Source: Rutstroemia sp. NJR-2017a BVV2
Lineage: Eukaryota > Ascomycota > Leotiomycetes > Helotiales > Rutstroemiaceae
NCBI GenBank assembly: GCA_002946415.1
Contig: NJPS01000044.1
Location: 868,001-932,000 of the forward strand
Direction: 5' to 3'
DNA: 64,000 nt
The position numbers and the translations under genes were made by a program. Shown piece by piece: positions 47,377 to 58,447 of this stretch (the first letter of the stretch is position 1; the number at the start of each line of letters is the position of its first letter). Below the pieces are notes generated by a model. It did no database searches. It was not told the DNA's origin and worked only from the letters and a program-made list of their open reading frames with translations.

Positions 47377-48655
47377 CTATGATTTCCTATGCATGACCGT
47401 AGCAGCAGCCTGCTCTCATTAGTTCCCACCCATACCCAAAAGAACCATTTCAAACATACCTGATGATTTGGGAAAATTAATGTATCAGCAATGACCACAT
47501 TTTCTCTTCTTCCTGCAGCGAAAACAATGACTTCGGCAATGTCATCTGGAGTTAATGGCTCACAGCCACTAGAATTGGGTATTAGCAACTCTTCGGCGAG
47601 ATTAGGTTCATTATGGAGATCCCTTACGCATAAACAGCATCTGCTTTCGCCTTGTCACCATAGAATCTGACAACCGAGAATTCAGTTTCTACTTGTCCAG
47701 GATCAATCTCCATGACCCTGATTCTGGTTGCAATCAATTCCCTGTGCAGGTCATGCGTCAGTAAAGGTTCCTCAGATAGAAGTCCAGACTCAGGCGAGGG
47801 CAGCCGTTCCAGCAGCCGTCCATACAGCCGTCCCCAACTTCAAAAAGTGAACGACTAACCTCCTCAAAGAGTCTCCAAAACTCCTGATAGCAGCCTTCGT
47901 TGCACAATATATACTGCCACCCTGGTACGGTTCTCTCCCGGCAATACTGCCTACATTAATAACATCGCCTTTTCCCCCATCTGGTCTCGCCTTGAAAATT
48001 GGTAGGACCGCTTGTGTCATGTTGATTAAACCGGTTACATTTGTTGCGAACATGATGTTGATATCTTCTTCGGCGATATTTGGGGCTTGGGCTACACCTT
48101 TGACCAGACCTCTGTTGCCGTATTTTCGTTAGCCTTGCATATTTTTCCGGAGCTCTTGGAGAGCATTAGCATAGGGTAGGTGACAAAAAGAAAAGGAAAC
48201 ACCAACGCATTATTAACCAGCACATCAATCTCCTTCCATTCCTCTGCTAAACCAGGCACGAACTGTCTCACCTCTTCAGGAGAACTAACATCAAGCTTAA
48301 CACAAAGCACCTTCACTCCGTCCCCGCATTCCTTCTGAATATCCTTCTTGACTTCCTCTAGGGTATCAATCCGTCTCGCAGTGAGAATTAATCTCAGATC
48401 TTTGGGTGCCGTGCGCGCGAATTCGAGAGCGGTGCTTCGCCCGATTCCGGAGGATGCACCGGTTATCAGGATAGTTTTTCCTTCGAGACGACGAGCCATA
48501 GCGGAAGACATTGCGCGGGTGTAGATAGAGGGGCTGGTGAAGATCTGCGTGTTGGGGAGGAGGAAGTGGGAGGGGTATGGTTTGTGCGAGTGCGATTGAG
48601 GTCGGAATCTGGAGAGGGTTCGTAGATGAAGGAATGGCGAGCGAGGGAAGTGCAT
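47377..48655 (-). CDS. Short-chain dehydrogenase (YMR226C/YdfG-like NADP-dependent 3-hydroxy-acid dehydrogenase)
   Basis: Exons 48207-48655, 47860-48111, 47628-47741, 47460-47568 and 47377-47409; 318 aa from ATG 48655, or 270 aa from ATG 48511 ([20 protein letters not shown]). The shorter form matches the usual length of about 267-270. The extra 48 residues ([20 protein letters not shown] and on) have Arg, Ser and His but no acidic residue, as in a mitochondrial leader. The Rossmann motif is [12 protein letters not shown] spans the first intron, and the active site is S..YCATK (YxxxK). The C-terminus FPNHQ joins the last small exon [10 protein letters not shown], as in this family. The enzyme oxidises serine, 3-hydroxyisobutyrate and related acids in yeast. 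The choice of start, and so the compartment, is unresolved. Confidence 0.93.
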
Positions 48656-49698
48656 GCGTGGTGATGGACCGGAGAGAGGAAGGTTTTGATAACGGATGAG
48701 GAGAAGGGAAGAAGTAACAGAAGAGGGGGACCTGAGGTGGGGGTTTGGTACTCATAGCTATGAAGCTCGGCCATTGATACGGTAGGTACCCCACATTTCG
48801 GAGATAAGCCGGAATGGCGTCAAGTTAGTGTTGTATGGGCAGTGAGCTGCAGTAAATTTTGCAGTCAACCAAAACACTCCTCAATCAAATTCTCATGATG
48901 CTTAGAATGCTATGTCAATGTGTTCTTGGAGTTTGTTATCGAGCAACACAAATCGCAAGCAAATCGGAGACTGTTTTCTATGACACCGTCTTTCAGTCAT
49001 CCACACACTCGAATCACCTCTCCTTTTATCTCCTCTCCTCGCCCTTCCATTTCATTCAGTTGTTATTCTATTGATTTACGTCTGCTCTATTCAGCTATTG
49101 CACCACGCGAATGCATGTACTCGATAGTTCTCTAGTACAAAGAAACTGATAGCAAGCGCTACTAGTCAACTGAAGCCCTAGCAGGTGGAAGAAAGACATC
49201 CACAAAGGAAGCTTTATTGAAGAAGAACAATGTTCAATTATAGCTTGTTGCAAAGAAATAGCCTTTTTTTACCACTCGAGTAGATGGTGGCAAGGAATTA
49301 TTCGACGATTAAGCTGTGCTTTTGGGTACGAATCACACCCGCGTTTCGTTACACACATTGTATATGAAGCATGTATAAGGCAAGAAAACAACATGAAGGC
49401 CTATCCAAGCTCAAGTCCCAGTCGCATCCAAACTCCAAAAATCCTCTTTCTTCGCTATCCACATCCTTTGATCATCAAGTTTTCAATTTCTAACCTCTCC
49501 CTTTGACCCTGAACAGTTTTCAAATAAAGTCCTAACATGATCTTGACAACGAATTTGTCGATAGTTATCAGAAGCCACTCTTGTGGAAAATCTTATCTCC
49601 AAACACCAGAGTCGCAAGCAGTAAGTAACAGATACAACTTGCATCAAACTAACTCAAATCAGCATACACTCAGCCCGAGGTCCTTTACGATCAACACA
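48656..49698. other. Divergent promoter region with a 5'-leader intron
   Basis: Lies between the SDR gene (-) and the Zn2Cys6 gene (+). A clear 42-nt intron (49621-49662: GTAAGT, ACTAAC branch, ATCAG) sits in the leader of the plus-strand gene. It is in frame with an upstream ATG at 49537, so a longer N-terminus is possible. Confidence 0.6.
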
Positions 49699-51003
49699 AT
49701 GACTAACCCCAAGGAAGTGGTTAAGAGCTCTTACGATCTCCGCTCTAAAAGCCGCAACATGGCCTTGCGATCCCGCAGTGACGCAGCGCCAGGTCAGGAC
49801 CATGCATCCCCTAAAGGTGTATATGAGTTCGGAAAAACCGTTACTACCAATACTCTTCTAAACATGCACATAGATGACGGGCCTCAGAAGCCACGCGAAA
49901 CAAAATGGGGGTGGCTAAAGCGCGTGAGCTTTGCTCGACGCTTCATGGGTGTGAGGGGCAGCGATCTACGCGAAGCCCGCCGAGCAATTCCCCTGCCAAC
50001 AGCACACCGGACCCTAGAAGTTCAGAGTTACACTGCGCAGAAGGAAGAGCGCGGGGCGGCGATTAGGCAGTGCCAAAAAGATCTGAGATTGCATGAGCAC
50101 AAAATGGATCCTGAACATGACCATTACGACGTTCTTTACGCGAAGCAGTATAGAGCAGATAAGGCTCTGCGTGTAAAGGACAATGCTCAGAAGAGAGAAC
50201 GTGCGTTGCGGGAGGCGAGAATTTTCGCAAAGCAGAATGGACTGAAGAGACCATCGACGCCGCAGCAACCAGAAGATAGTAGTGACGAAGAACTACCACA
50301 AGCGCTGGCCAACCCCAGCGGGTCGCGTTCTAAGTCGAAATATGGCCACGGCGCCGGGCGCCGAGTACTGAGTTGCAAAGGATGCTATGTCTCGAAAAGG
50401 GCATGCACTATCATAGAGGGGCTTCCAAAGCCTTGCGCGAGGTGTGTAGCTAAGGGTATTCTCTGCGAGGATCGAGTCGTTGATTTGGAATCAGAATCAG
50501 ATTCGCCTGTAAGCGCAGAAATGGAGGTAGATTCAATGGCTGAACAACCCTCAGAGCATATTGTAGACACGGAAATGGAAACAGGAATGGGATCACCCAC
50601 TTGGATGGCATCTCCCTCATCTGGAATGCACTCACCCGCACTTCTACCCGACCTCGCAGCCAAACTCCTGGGCGACGTGCCGACGGAACTTCCACCCTGC
50701 AGCCTCTGCCAAAACAACCGTCAAATCTGCGACGGCCTCCGACCATGTGGATCCTGCATACAGCATGATGTTGGTCACCTATGTGCAGCTGGAGATCCGG
50801 AGCTGGAGGTTCCAAAGCCGGACGTTTTCTCAGAATGCGAGGAATACATGTGGGCTACTTATCGCCCGACGTTCGAAGAATACGAGTGGACTGATGATGA
50901 ACAGATGTTCATTGAATACATGTCCATGAATACTCAGGATGCGATGTTCGAGGAATTCGTGGCTATAACTAAAGAGGATTCTGATGACTCGATGGACGAA
51001 TAG
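49699..51003 (+). CDS. Protein with two Zn2Cys6-like clusters
   Basis: 434 aa from ATG 49699 (MTNPKEVVKSSYDLRSKSRN); a longer start at 49537 is possible with the 42-nt leader intron spliced. The N-terminal third is basic, then helical and charged (KEERGAAIRQCQKDLRLHEH, YRADKALRVKD). Cluster 1 (from C226) is C-X2-C-X6-C-X9-C-X2-C-X6-C (CKGCYVSKRAC, CARCVAKGILC). Cluster 2 (from C334) is C-X2-C-X6-C-X5-C-X2-C-X8-C (CSLCQNNRQIC, CGSCIQHDVGHLC). Both fit the fungal Zn(II)2Cys6 DNA-binding pattern. The usual fungal-specific transcription-factor middle domain is absent, and the C-terminus is strongly acidic (EEYEWTDDEQMFIEYMS), possibly an activation region. It is likely a nuclear DNA-binding regulator; the target is unknown. 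Confidence 0.75.
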   Translation: MTNPKEVVKSSYDLRSKSRNMALRSRSDAAPGQDHASPKGVYEFGKTVTTNTLLNMHIDDGPQKPRETKWGWLKRVSFARRFMGVRGSDLREARRAIPLPTAHRTLEVQSYTAQKEERGAAIRQCQKDLRLHEHKMDPEHDHYDVLYAKQYRADKALRVKDNAQKRERALREARIFAKQNGLKRPSTPQQPEDSSDEELPQALANPSGSRSKSKYGHGAGRRVLSCKGCYVSKRACTIIEGLPKPCARCVAKGILCEDRVVDLESESDSPVSAEMEVDSMAEQPSEHIVDTEMETGMGSPTWMASPSSGMHSPALLPDLAAKLLGDVPTELPPCSLCQNNRQICDGLRPCGSCIQHDVGHLCAAGDPELEVPKPDVFSECEEYMWATYRPTFEEYEWTDDEQMFIEYMSMNTQDAMFEEFVAITKEDSDDSMDE

Positions 51004-52945
51004 GCTATGAGTATTTGAGTAGGGTAAGGTAGGTAAGGATGCACTGATTTCAGTGTAGAAATGGGGGCAGAGAGTAGGTAAATGTATTCTTTCACCAACC
51101 GGTAAGTGCAGAAATTTCCTATTTCAAGTTATCTTGCAATTATCAACCATGTCAAAACCACAAAAAAAAGACAGAAAAGACCATCAATACTTCTCTTCAA
51201 ACCAAGCATAGACAAATTATAGAACTATTTTTACCAAAAAAACATAGGCGCAACGATATCAAAAACAAGATGACACAAAGATTAAGACCATAGACAGCTA
51301 ATGAGACCCGCCGCAACAGCACCACTGTGAGAAATAATACAACGAGCATATAACGGATAGAACATCAGAACCAATCTCCACCCATGTCCCCGCCATAAAT
51401 AAGCCGTGACTGAGGCATACAACCAGAACATAGGTATTCTAATCGAGACTCAGTGCCAGGCATAGCACCAGACCAAACCTTAAAGAAACAGGGCCATTCC
51501 ACCCGAGATTCCATGACCCTACAACCCTCCCCTCCTAACAGCAGCCGCACGAACGGCCTAGAATCACAGAACTAAACCAAAGCATAAACAAACAGGGCTA
51601 TTCCAATCGCAACTCGCGAGCCCTACAGCCCTCCCAATAGCAGCGATACCAACGACCTATAGCAACGCCATCACATCATCCCTGCACACTCAACAAGGCA
51701 AGACGAAGGAATATCTAGCAAGTTCGTTGGCGTATCCGCGTAATCATAAAAGGCAGCAAGCAACACTTCACCAGCCCCGATCTAATCAAAGGTAAACAAC
51801 AGTAAGACCATAACCTCTCCTCTCTCATCTTCCTACCAAGTCAAATCCTATTCCCTCAAGTCCCCTACCCCTCAAGCCGTTGCCCTACTGCTCACTAATA
51901 GATAGTCTCGTACTTCACTCCTCAACGCATATCTAACCGCAATCACAGCACCAATAAATCTCACATACACACACTCACTCACTCATTCAAAACCAAACGC
52001 CACATCCAATGCATTCAATTCCACTCCATCAACATACACTACACAAACAAAACCAAAACCACTTTAACGAGAAAACTTTCTAATACATGCCTGCCATCCC
52101 ATGCCACCACAACCAAAGGCCAAGCAGATAGAGAATCAACTCAACCACGATCCCCTAATGCCCCTCCCCCCTCTCCCTCCATTTTCCACCCAAAAGAGAA
52201 AACAACCAGCTTATATACTACGCATACAATCCAATCCAATCCACTCCCCTCCTGCTGCCAGCCTGCCTGCCTGCCATAAGAACCTCTCCGTCTCTCCGTC
52301 TCTCCATCCTCCCTCTCAACGAATCATCCACAAGCCCACAACCACCAATCAAAACCTATCCCACCACCACGACAGTCGCGCAGGTATGAACAAAACGAAA
52401 AATATAATATAAAATAAACATGAACAATAAATACGAAGTTGTAAAAAGAACAATAAATAGGAAGTTATAAAAAGAACCAAAAAAAATGAAGGTAAAAAGA
52501 ACAAGCCAGTTTCAATACCGAAACCAAAAAAAAGAATAAGTAGAATCATTTCCATCCTTTCCATTTGCCATCCGATGTGTAATATAGAGTTGTTATTAAG
52601 AGAAGTATTTCATTTCTCGCGACTTGGTAAAATTTCAAGACAAATGATGTTTCTTTGTCCCCATATCATTAAAAAAAAAGAAGTAGCTCCGTCAATAAAT
52701 TCCATCCGGATTTCGGACGGGAGGAAGTACCTGTGAGCTCGTTCGAAAGAAGCTCCCTGGTTTTCGCAAGACGAAATCCGAGTGTGCGGAGCAAAATATT
52801 ACCATCTTTGTCAAAGTTTCCCATTCGCCCCCCCTTCCCGCTTCACTCCCTTCTTGGTGGTATCTTTTTTTGTCCCGAATAACATCTTCCTTCGCCCAAT
52901 ATGCGCCCGCCAACGTATCCCTTTCCCTCGCCACTTATCCCCCCT
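51004..52945. other. Convergent intergenic region, low complexity
   Basis: Lies between the 3' ends of the Zn2Cys6 and Ras genes. It has pyrimidine-rich and A-rich stretches and short repeats (GCCTGCCTGCCTGCC and CCGTCTCTCCGTCTCTCC at about 52260-52305). No gene was seen. Confidence 0.5.
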
Positions 52946-53914
52946 TTACATAAGCACACAGCCTCCACAGCATCCACCCTCTTTCTCACCCTCGCTCACT
53001 TCCATCTTCCCTGATGGTCCGCCATTTCCTGCTGCACTTGGACCTCCGGCGCTGTATCCGGCCATCTCTTTGTTGTAACGTCTGATTTCGCGAACGAGAT
53101 CGTAAAAGGCATTGTCGACATTGATTCGTGATTTCGCCGATGTCTCGATGAATTTGCATCCGAAGCTATCTGCCAATTCTTGTCCCTCTAAAGCCAGAGA
53201 TGGTTAGTTTGAGATCTTTCAATTGAATTGGATGGAGTAGTGTAGAAAATGAGTGTAGACGAACGTTGTTTTGATACTTGTCTTTCACCCTCCAAATCGC
53301 ATTTGTTACCAACAACAATGATTGGGAAGTAGTCCTTGTCCTTAACCCTTAAAATTTGTTGTTGAAAGGTCATGATTTCTTCGAAACTTTGTCTGCTCGT
53401 GATGCTGTATACTAATAAGAAGCCTTCTCCTGTTCGCATGTATTGTTCTCTCATTGCCGAGTATTCCTCTTGTCCAGCGGTATCGAGGACATCGAGCAAC
53501 GCAACTTCTTCGTCGATAACGCATTGCTTGCGGTATGAATCTAGGTGAGAAGATCAGGTCAGCATACGATCTCGCAGGGAGGTGCTTCAGGATGCGAAGT
53601 GATAGAAGTAGCATACCTTCAATTGTCGGATCATATTCATCGACGAAATGACTTTGGATCAATTGAATTGTCAAACACGACTTTCCGACACCACCGCCTC
53701 CTACTACTACCAGTTTATATTCTCTCAAAAACTAGACTCAGACGTGGATTGTTAGCCAATTGATCCTTCATGATGTCGCGGTTCGAACGCTCCAGGAGCA
53801 TCAAAGGAGGCGATGGATGAAGCTAGAAGGAAAGGAGGTAGATGAATGAAACGACGCAAAGGGGATATCGATGGAAAGGAGAGTAGCCGTCGCGACGCTT
53901 ACCTTTGAAGCCAT
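52946..53914 (-). CDS. ras1: Ras1 small GTPase
   Basis: Exons 53903-53914 (only MASK), 53617-53731, 53265-53540 and 52946-53187; 214 aa. Introns are 171, 76 and 77 nt; the third uses donor GTTCGT. G1 is GGGGVGKS (15-22), the effector loop is YDPTIEDSY, G3 is [13 protein letters not shown]4 is NKCD, and G5 is ETSAK. The tail is Gly/Ser-rich and ends CCGGCVLM: a CaaX box for farnesylation, with nearby Cys for palmitoylation. It switches between GDP and GTP at the plasma membrane and controls cAMP and MAP-kinase signalling, growth polarity and conidiation in filamentous fungi (family knowledge). All catalytic residues are intact. The very short first exon is typical of fungal ras genes. Confidence 0.97.
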
Positions 53915-56262
53915 CTTTAAAGATTAAATTGATATAAGTTGATGGCGTTATTATCATCAAGTTGATCGAATGGATGGATAGTCACAGTTGAAGAGTCCGA
54001 TGGTCGAAGTCGTTTATTCGTCGATAGTGATGGCAAAGGTAATGGTTATGGAGATGGAGAGGATGAGGGAGAGGGAGAGGATGATGCTGAAACTGCGGAG
54101 AATAATTGACTTTTTTCCTTTTGAAGTTGCGCAAGTAGTTGCCGTCCCTGCACCAAAATAATGCCTTTCTTATCGAAGTGAAGAGGTTTAGATCCAGAGG
54201 TCTTTTACTTCCTGCGACTTGTAGAACACACGCTGGGGGCTTTGAGGATTGGACTTGGGACAGGGGATAATGTACGCTAACGCAAGCGCTAATATCTTGG
54301 CGGTTTCTCTTTCAATCTTTTGGCTCGAAAAGGGCTTAATCTCGTTCAACACGTGATTGGTGCACAAAGAGGAGACCGGCCGGGTAATTTCTTCTTTAAT
54401 CCAGGTATTTCGCAAAATATCGATTAAAATATTAAAAGGACGAGGAGTAACGCTTTGAAGAATCACGTACGATCGTGAGGATTTTGGCTGTTTCTCTTCC
54501 CGCCGCAGAGCTACTTGTACCAAGATGTATAGCTGACTCTTTGAGCCCTTCGGACTTCACGGATAATGCCCAATGTGGAAGTTCAAAGAGCTCTAGGAGC
54601 TAGTTGCTGTGCTTTGCTTCGTAGATACTGCACCACCTGTCGAGCTATCCTAGCTGCTGCCCGGTGCCCACTGAATATCTAGTACCTAGCAGTAGCTGTT
54701 GTGGTGCTCAAGGATCAACCCATCCGCGATATCTACCACAACATCAAATGCGCCAATGCTATCCAGTGGTTACAGATCTGTTGATGCCCGTCTCCCATCC
54801 CCATCGCCCACTAAGCAGTATCTACGTACGTACCCTTCATGCAGATTGTATATACGTTATATGCTGTGACTAGCTATGACATGTAACAACTCCCACCACG
54901 AGCGAGTACGAATTGGGTAACTCTAGGTGAAAAGCAGGAATATTTTCTACTGTGATGATCGGTATCTCTCGGTTCCCTACCACCGAAGCGCCATAATTCG
55001 TCCCATCAAATATCAAATGTTACATTAACACTGGAAATACGTGCGGTGAAGGGGCAGGGGAAGGGGGGGCGAGAAGCGGGCAGCAGACAAACAAATAATC
55101 TCCCTTTCCACCCTTCTAGAAGTAAGTGCTCTGAAGAATTGAACGGAAAAGGATAAGACAGCTAATCTACTTTGTAATTGTCATGCCAATCATGCCCCTG
55201 AAACATAATTCCAGACTAGAGAGGGCTGACCACCCACTCAGAATCAAATGATGAATGAGATCTTGACAATGACAAGAACTTTCTCTCCACGAATCCATGA
55301 ATCCTTCCTTGGTAATGGTTCTTACACGTTGTATCCTCGCTACACAACGCTACGCTGGCTGCGCTGTAATGTTGTACAAAGGGGATTTTTAATAAATATT
55401 AATGGAGGTGATTTCTCTTTGAAATCTGACCGGGTCCCAAAGGGGCTATTTCATTCATCACACCGGCGTCTAAAGTAGAATAGTCGGGCTTTCATTAAAA
55501 AGGTACCGGAACCGCCCAAATTGATCTAAGACGTAAGTAACTGTTGCCTTATTCCATCTAGTAAGCCAAAGCTCGGAGACTCGTGGGTCTAAAGTTTCTA
55601 AAGTCTATGATAGCATATTGATTCATGAAAGAAGCTTGAATGAATCGCGAAAAGACTCTATACTTCCGTAACCTCTAGACAAGTCGAATTTGCATTCGAA
55701 GGGCCCGAGTTGCGGGAAAAGAAACAATCTCTTATTTATAATCAAGCCCAAACCTCTCCCTTCAAGCCAATTGCTGTTGGAGAAGAAAATGTCCAGGCCA
55801 TGACTGGATGGAAAATTATCAGATGATATCGCTTGGCTTCCTTCTCAAAATTCTAGAAAGATTTAATCTCCGGTTCAAAATCACACGATATTTTGTTCAA
55901 AAAGTGTGTTCGGTCACTTCAATGGTTGGTTAATGACAATCTTGATATATTCGCGAAATGAACCTTATATTCGGATCGACATAAAATTGAGAACGTCTCC
56001 ATATTTGATAGGGAGCCGTTGGATTGACCTCCTTGTTTAAAATTTCTGTCAGCGCTTTGAGCGGATGGTGCACGGCTTGGATATTTGCACTTTCCCCTGG
56101 TTGACGATTCGTACGCAATGGAATCCGCTTGCTTCCGCTGAACTTACCGGTTGCTACCGAAAGCCCCGGAGAATGTATCTCATGCCAGTAACTTCATCCC
56201 TATGATCTGAGAAACCAAAGGTTAACTTCCTTGTCAGCCGTGAGGGAAAATCCTAGCATCTC
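53915..56262. other. Ras1 upstream region, no other gene seen
   Basis: About 2.3 kb between the ras1 start and the stop of the MoaB/Mog-domain gene. Open frames are short; a 111-codon frame at 54188-54523 begins with TTG and has no recognisable domain. It likely holds the long ras1 promoter and leader. Confidence 0.45.
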
Positions 56263-57690
56263 TTACTCTTTGGTCTCTACTTCAACATCATCTTCGCCCT
56301 CAACTGAGACTCGACGACCCTGAACATTCTCCTCAACCTCGGCTACCAAGCTTTCTAGGAACTCTTGGTCCCTGGATAACGATTAGTCCATGATGTTGAA
56401 TGTCTTTGAGTCGAGGATCCTTCTTACCTCCCAACCAATGTCACAGTATTGCGCGACATGCCCCATCTAGGATAACTACCGACCTTCACACCCTTTGGCT
56501 CAACTCGCTCGGCAAGCTCTGTAAGATATGGAGCTACGGCACTTTCTGCCATTGGTGTCGAAATCAATATCCTGCAAGTGCCTTTGCCTTCAGGGTCTGT
56601 CAATCGGGGCAGTAGATGCGGCATCATCCCCTCCAACAGTTTCTCGAACAGTCTAGGAACACCTGGCAAGATATGCACGTTACCATTGACACATGCAACT
56701 GGCACCCATAGCTCTTCTTGTGGGAAAATAACTTGCTTGTTCAAGTCCCGGCTGTCATCTAACGGCAGTTCGACCATGCGAAGCTTGGCTTTCTTTGCAG
56801 GGGACTCTTCATCCCAATTGAAATTAGGCTGAGATGGATGAGGTTTCGACAATTTCTTCATCCTTTCGTAAGCTTCTTGGTGGAGCTTAAGCTTGAGACC
56901 AAAAGCTTTGGCTATCGATTGGTAGGTAATATCGTCGTGCCTAGATCGTGTCAGCCAGCTTGAACTATATCTTCTTCATGTCCTCGCCTACGTAGGGCCG
57001 ATTCCACCAGAAGTAACGACGAAATCATAGTTATTCGACATTCGTTGAACAGCCTCTACAATCTCACTTTCCTCGTCTGCAATGACTTCGATGCGCTTTA
57101 GGCTCTGTCCGGATATTAATATGAACTCAGTTATGTGTTTGCATAGAGTATCCCACCATTCCTAGCTTGAAGCAGAACTTTGCCATAAAAGCCGAATTTG
57201 TCTGTCTTGAAATCAGCCTCAAGCTCCATTGCGCCGGCGCGCACATCTTAACCTACATCGACAGTCTGCCAGATACCACAAATTAGCCCTATTCTCCCTC
57301 TCAATTCACATCTGCAGATTCAATCACATCCGCAGACCGCAAGATCATACTAACTTTACCACCAAGTACTTCATCGCCAATGATTAAACATGCTGCCGTA
57401 TGAATTGTCCTCGAGTTGCGCTCGTCCGCGGATATCGATGATGTCATGATGTTATTTCCAAAGGACGTGCTGGACACAGTAGCAGCAGCAGCAGACTTGT
57501 GTGAATAATTGGGCAATGGACGGGAAAGATGTCTGGCGAGTTGAGAAATGCGTGAAAACATTAGAGGTACTCTTAGAAGTGTTTCTGTGTGGTGGAGTGA
57601 TGCTTCGAGAGGAGCAAATGATGTTACACCAAATGGTGGGGTTGATGGAGGGGAGACACGCGCGTCAATAATGGTATGCACTCCGGGCAT
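56263..57690 (-). CDS. MoaB/Mog-type molybdopterin-binding domain protein
   Basis: Exons 57355-57690, 57257-57265 (9-nt microexon), 57157-57201, 56992-57104, 56428-56940 and 56263-56371; 374 aa. The microexon adds only TVD but is required to join IIGDEVLGGK to TNSAFMAKFCFKLGM, as the family demands; all phases agree. The domain holds LKRIEVIADEESEIVEAVQR and the hallmark SGGIGPTHDD, then a C-terminal half with HILPGVPRLFEKLLEGM. The same domain occurs alone in fungi and bacteria (CinA-like) and as the N-terminal half of animal FAD synthase (FLAD1). The N-terminus has a possible mitochondrial leader if ATG 57561 (MFSRISQLARHLSRPL) is used. Its substrate is probably a nucleotide or pterin; the exact reaction is uncertain. 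Confidence 0.88.
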
Positions 57691-58447
57691 GTCACTGTGA
57701 GTTCTATCGTCAAGCTTTCTTCTACCGGACTCGTATAATGCATCAGTAAGCTAGATACCTGTGACTTTCCATGTGGAGATATAAAAGCAGAGCGTACACT
57801 GGGAAAGTAAAACCTCATCTCTTTCTTATTTTGCACTCACAAATATTGAATTTATCTCACATTGCCGACATACATCCTCATCCGTCCGACCACAATGGAA
57901 CGAGGAAACTCCAGCATTTCATAGTATTTCATAAAACTAACCACTGAGAAATGTTTATAACTCACTCATCCGCGCTGAAACATCTTTCCGCTCCGGACTT
58001 CCCTTACTATCACCGTCGCCGGTCTACAAGTTCATCCTCTGAGTTTTCGTGGCCTACACCCGTTCCTTCCATTAGGACAATTGAAAGAACTTACAAATGG
58101 ACACAGTAAGATGCCATCCAGGTAGGTAACATGCACTTCCACGATTCATGGCCTAGTCTACGAAGTACTTTCTATCTTTTCATTCTCTTTTTTTCTCTTT
58201 AGCACGACTCTCGCATTACCCATTTTTTTCTTCCCTTCGGGTGCGGCTCTTGGCCGACTGCGTCCAACCAATGACAGGCACAGGCGGGTATTAAATACGG
58301 AATACGGTGAATATAACAATGACGATGCCCGACGATTCCGCCGCAAAAGCCGAGTGTCAACAAATATAACTTTTCCGCGACTACTTTTTCAACTTTTCCT
58401 TCCCTATATACTTTCGTCATTATCTTTCCCCTACATCTCCTAAAGTT
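57691..58447. promoter_or_regulatory. Divergent promoter of MoaB/Mog-domain and Sec14-like genes
   Basis: 757 bp between two start codons pointing outward. No separate gene was found. TATA-like TATATA occurs at about 58405, 40 bases before the plus-strand ATG. Confidence 0.5.

Noticed and set aside
54188..54523. 111-codon minus-strand frame upstream of ras1
   Set aside because: It starts with TTG and has no recognisable domain or splice partner.
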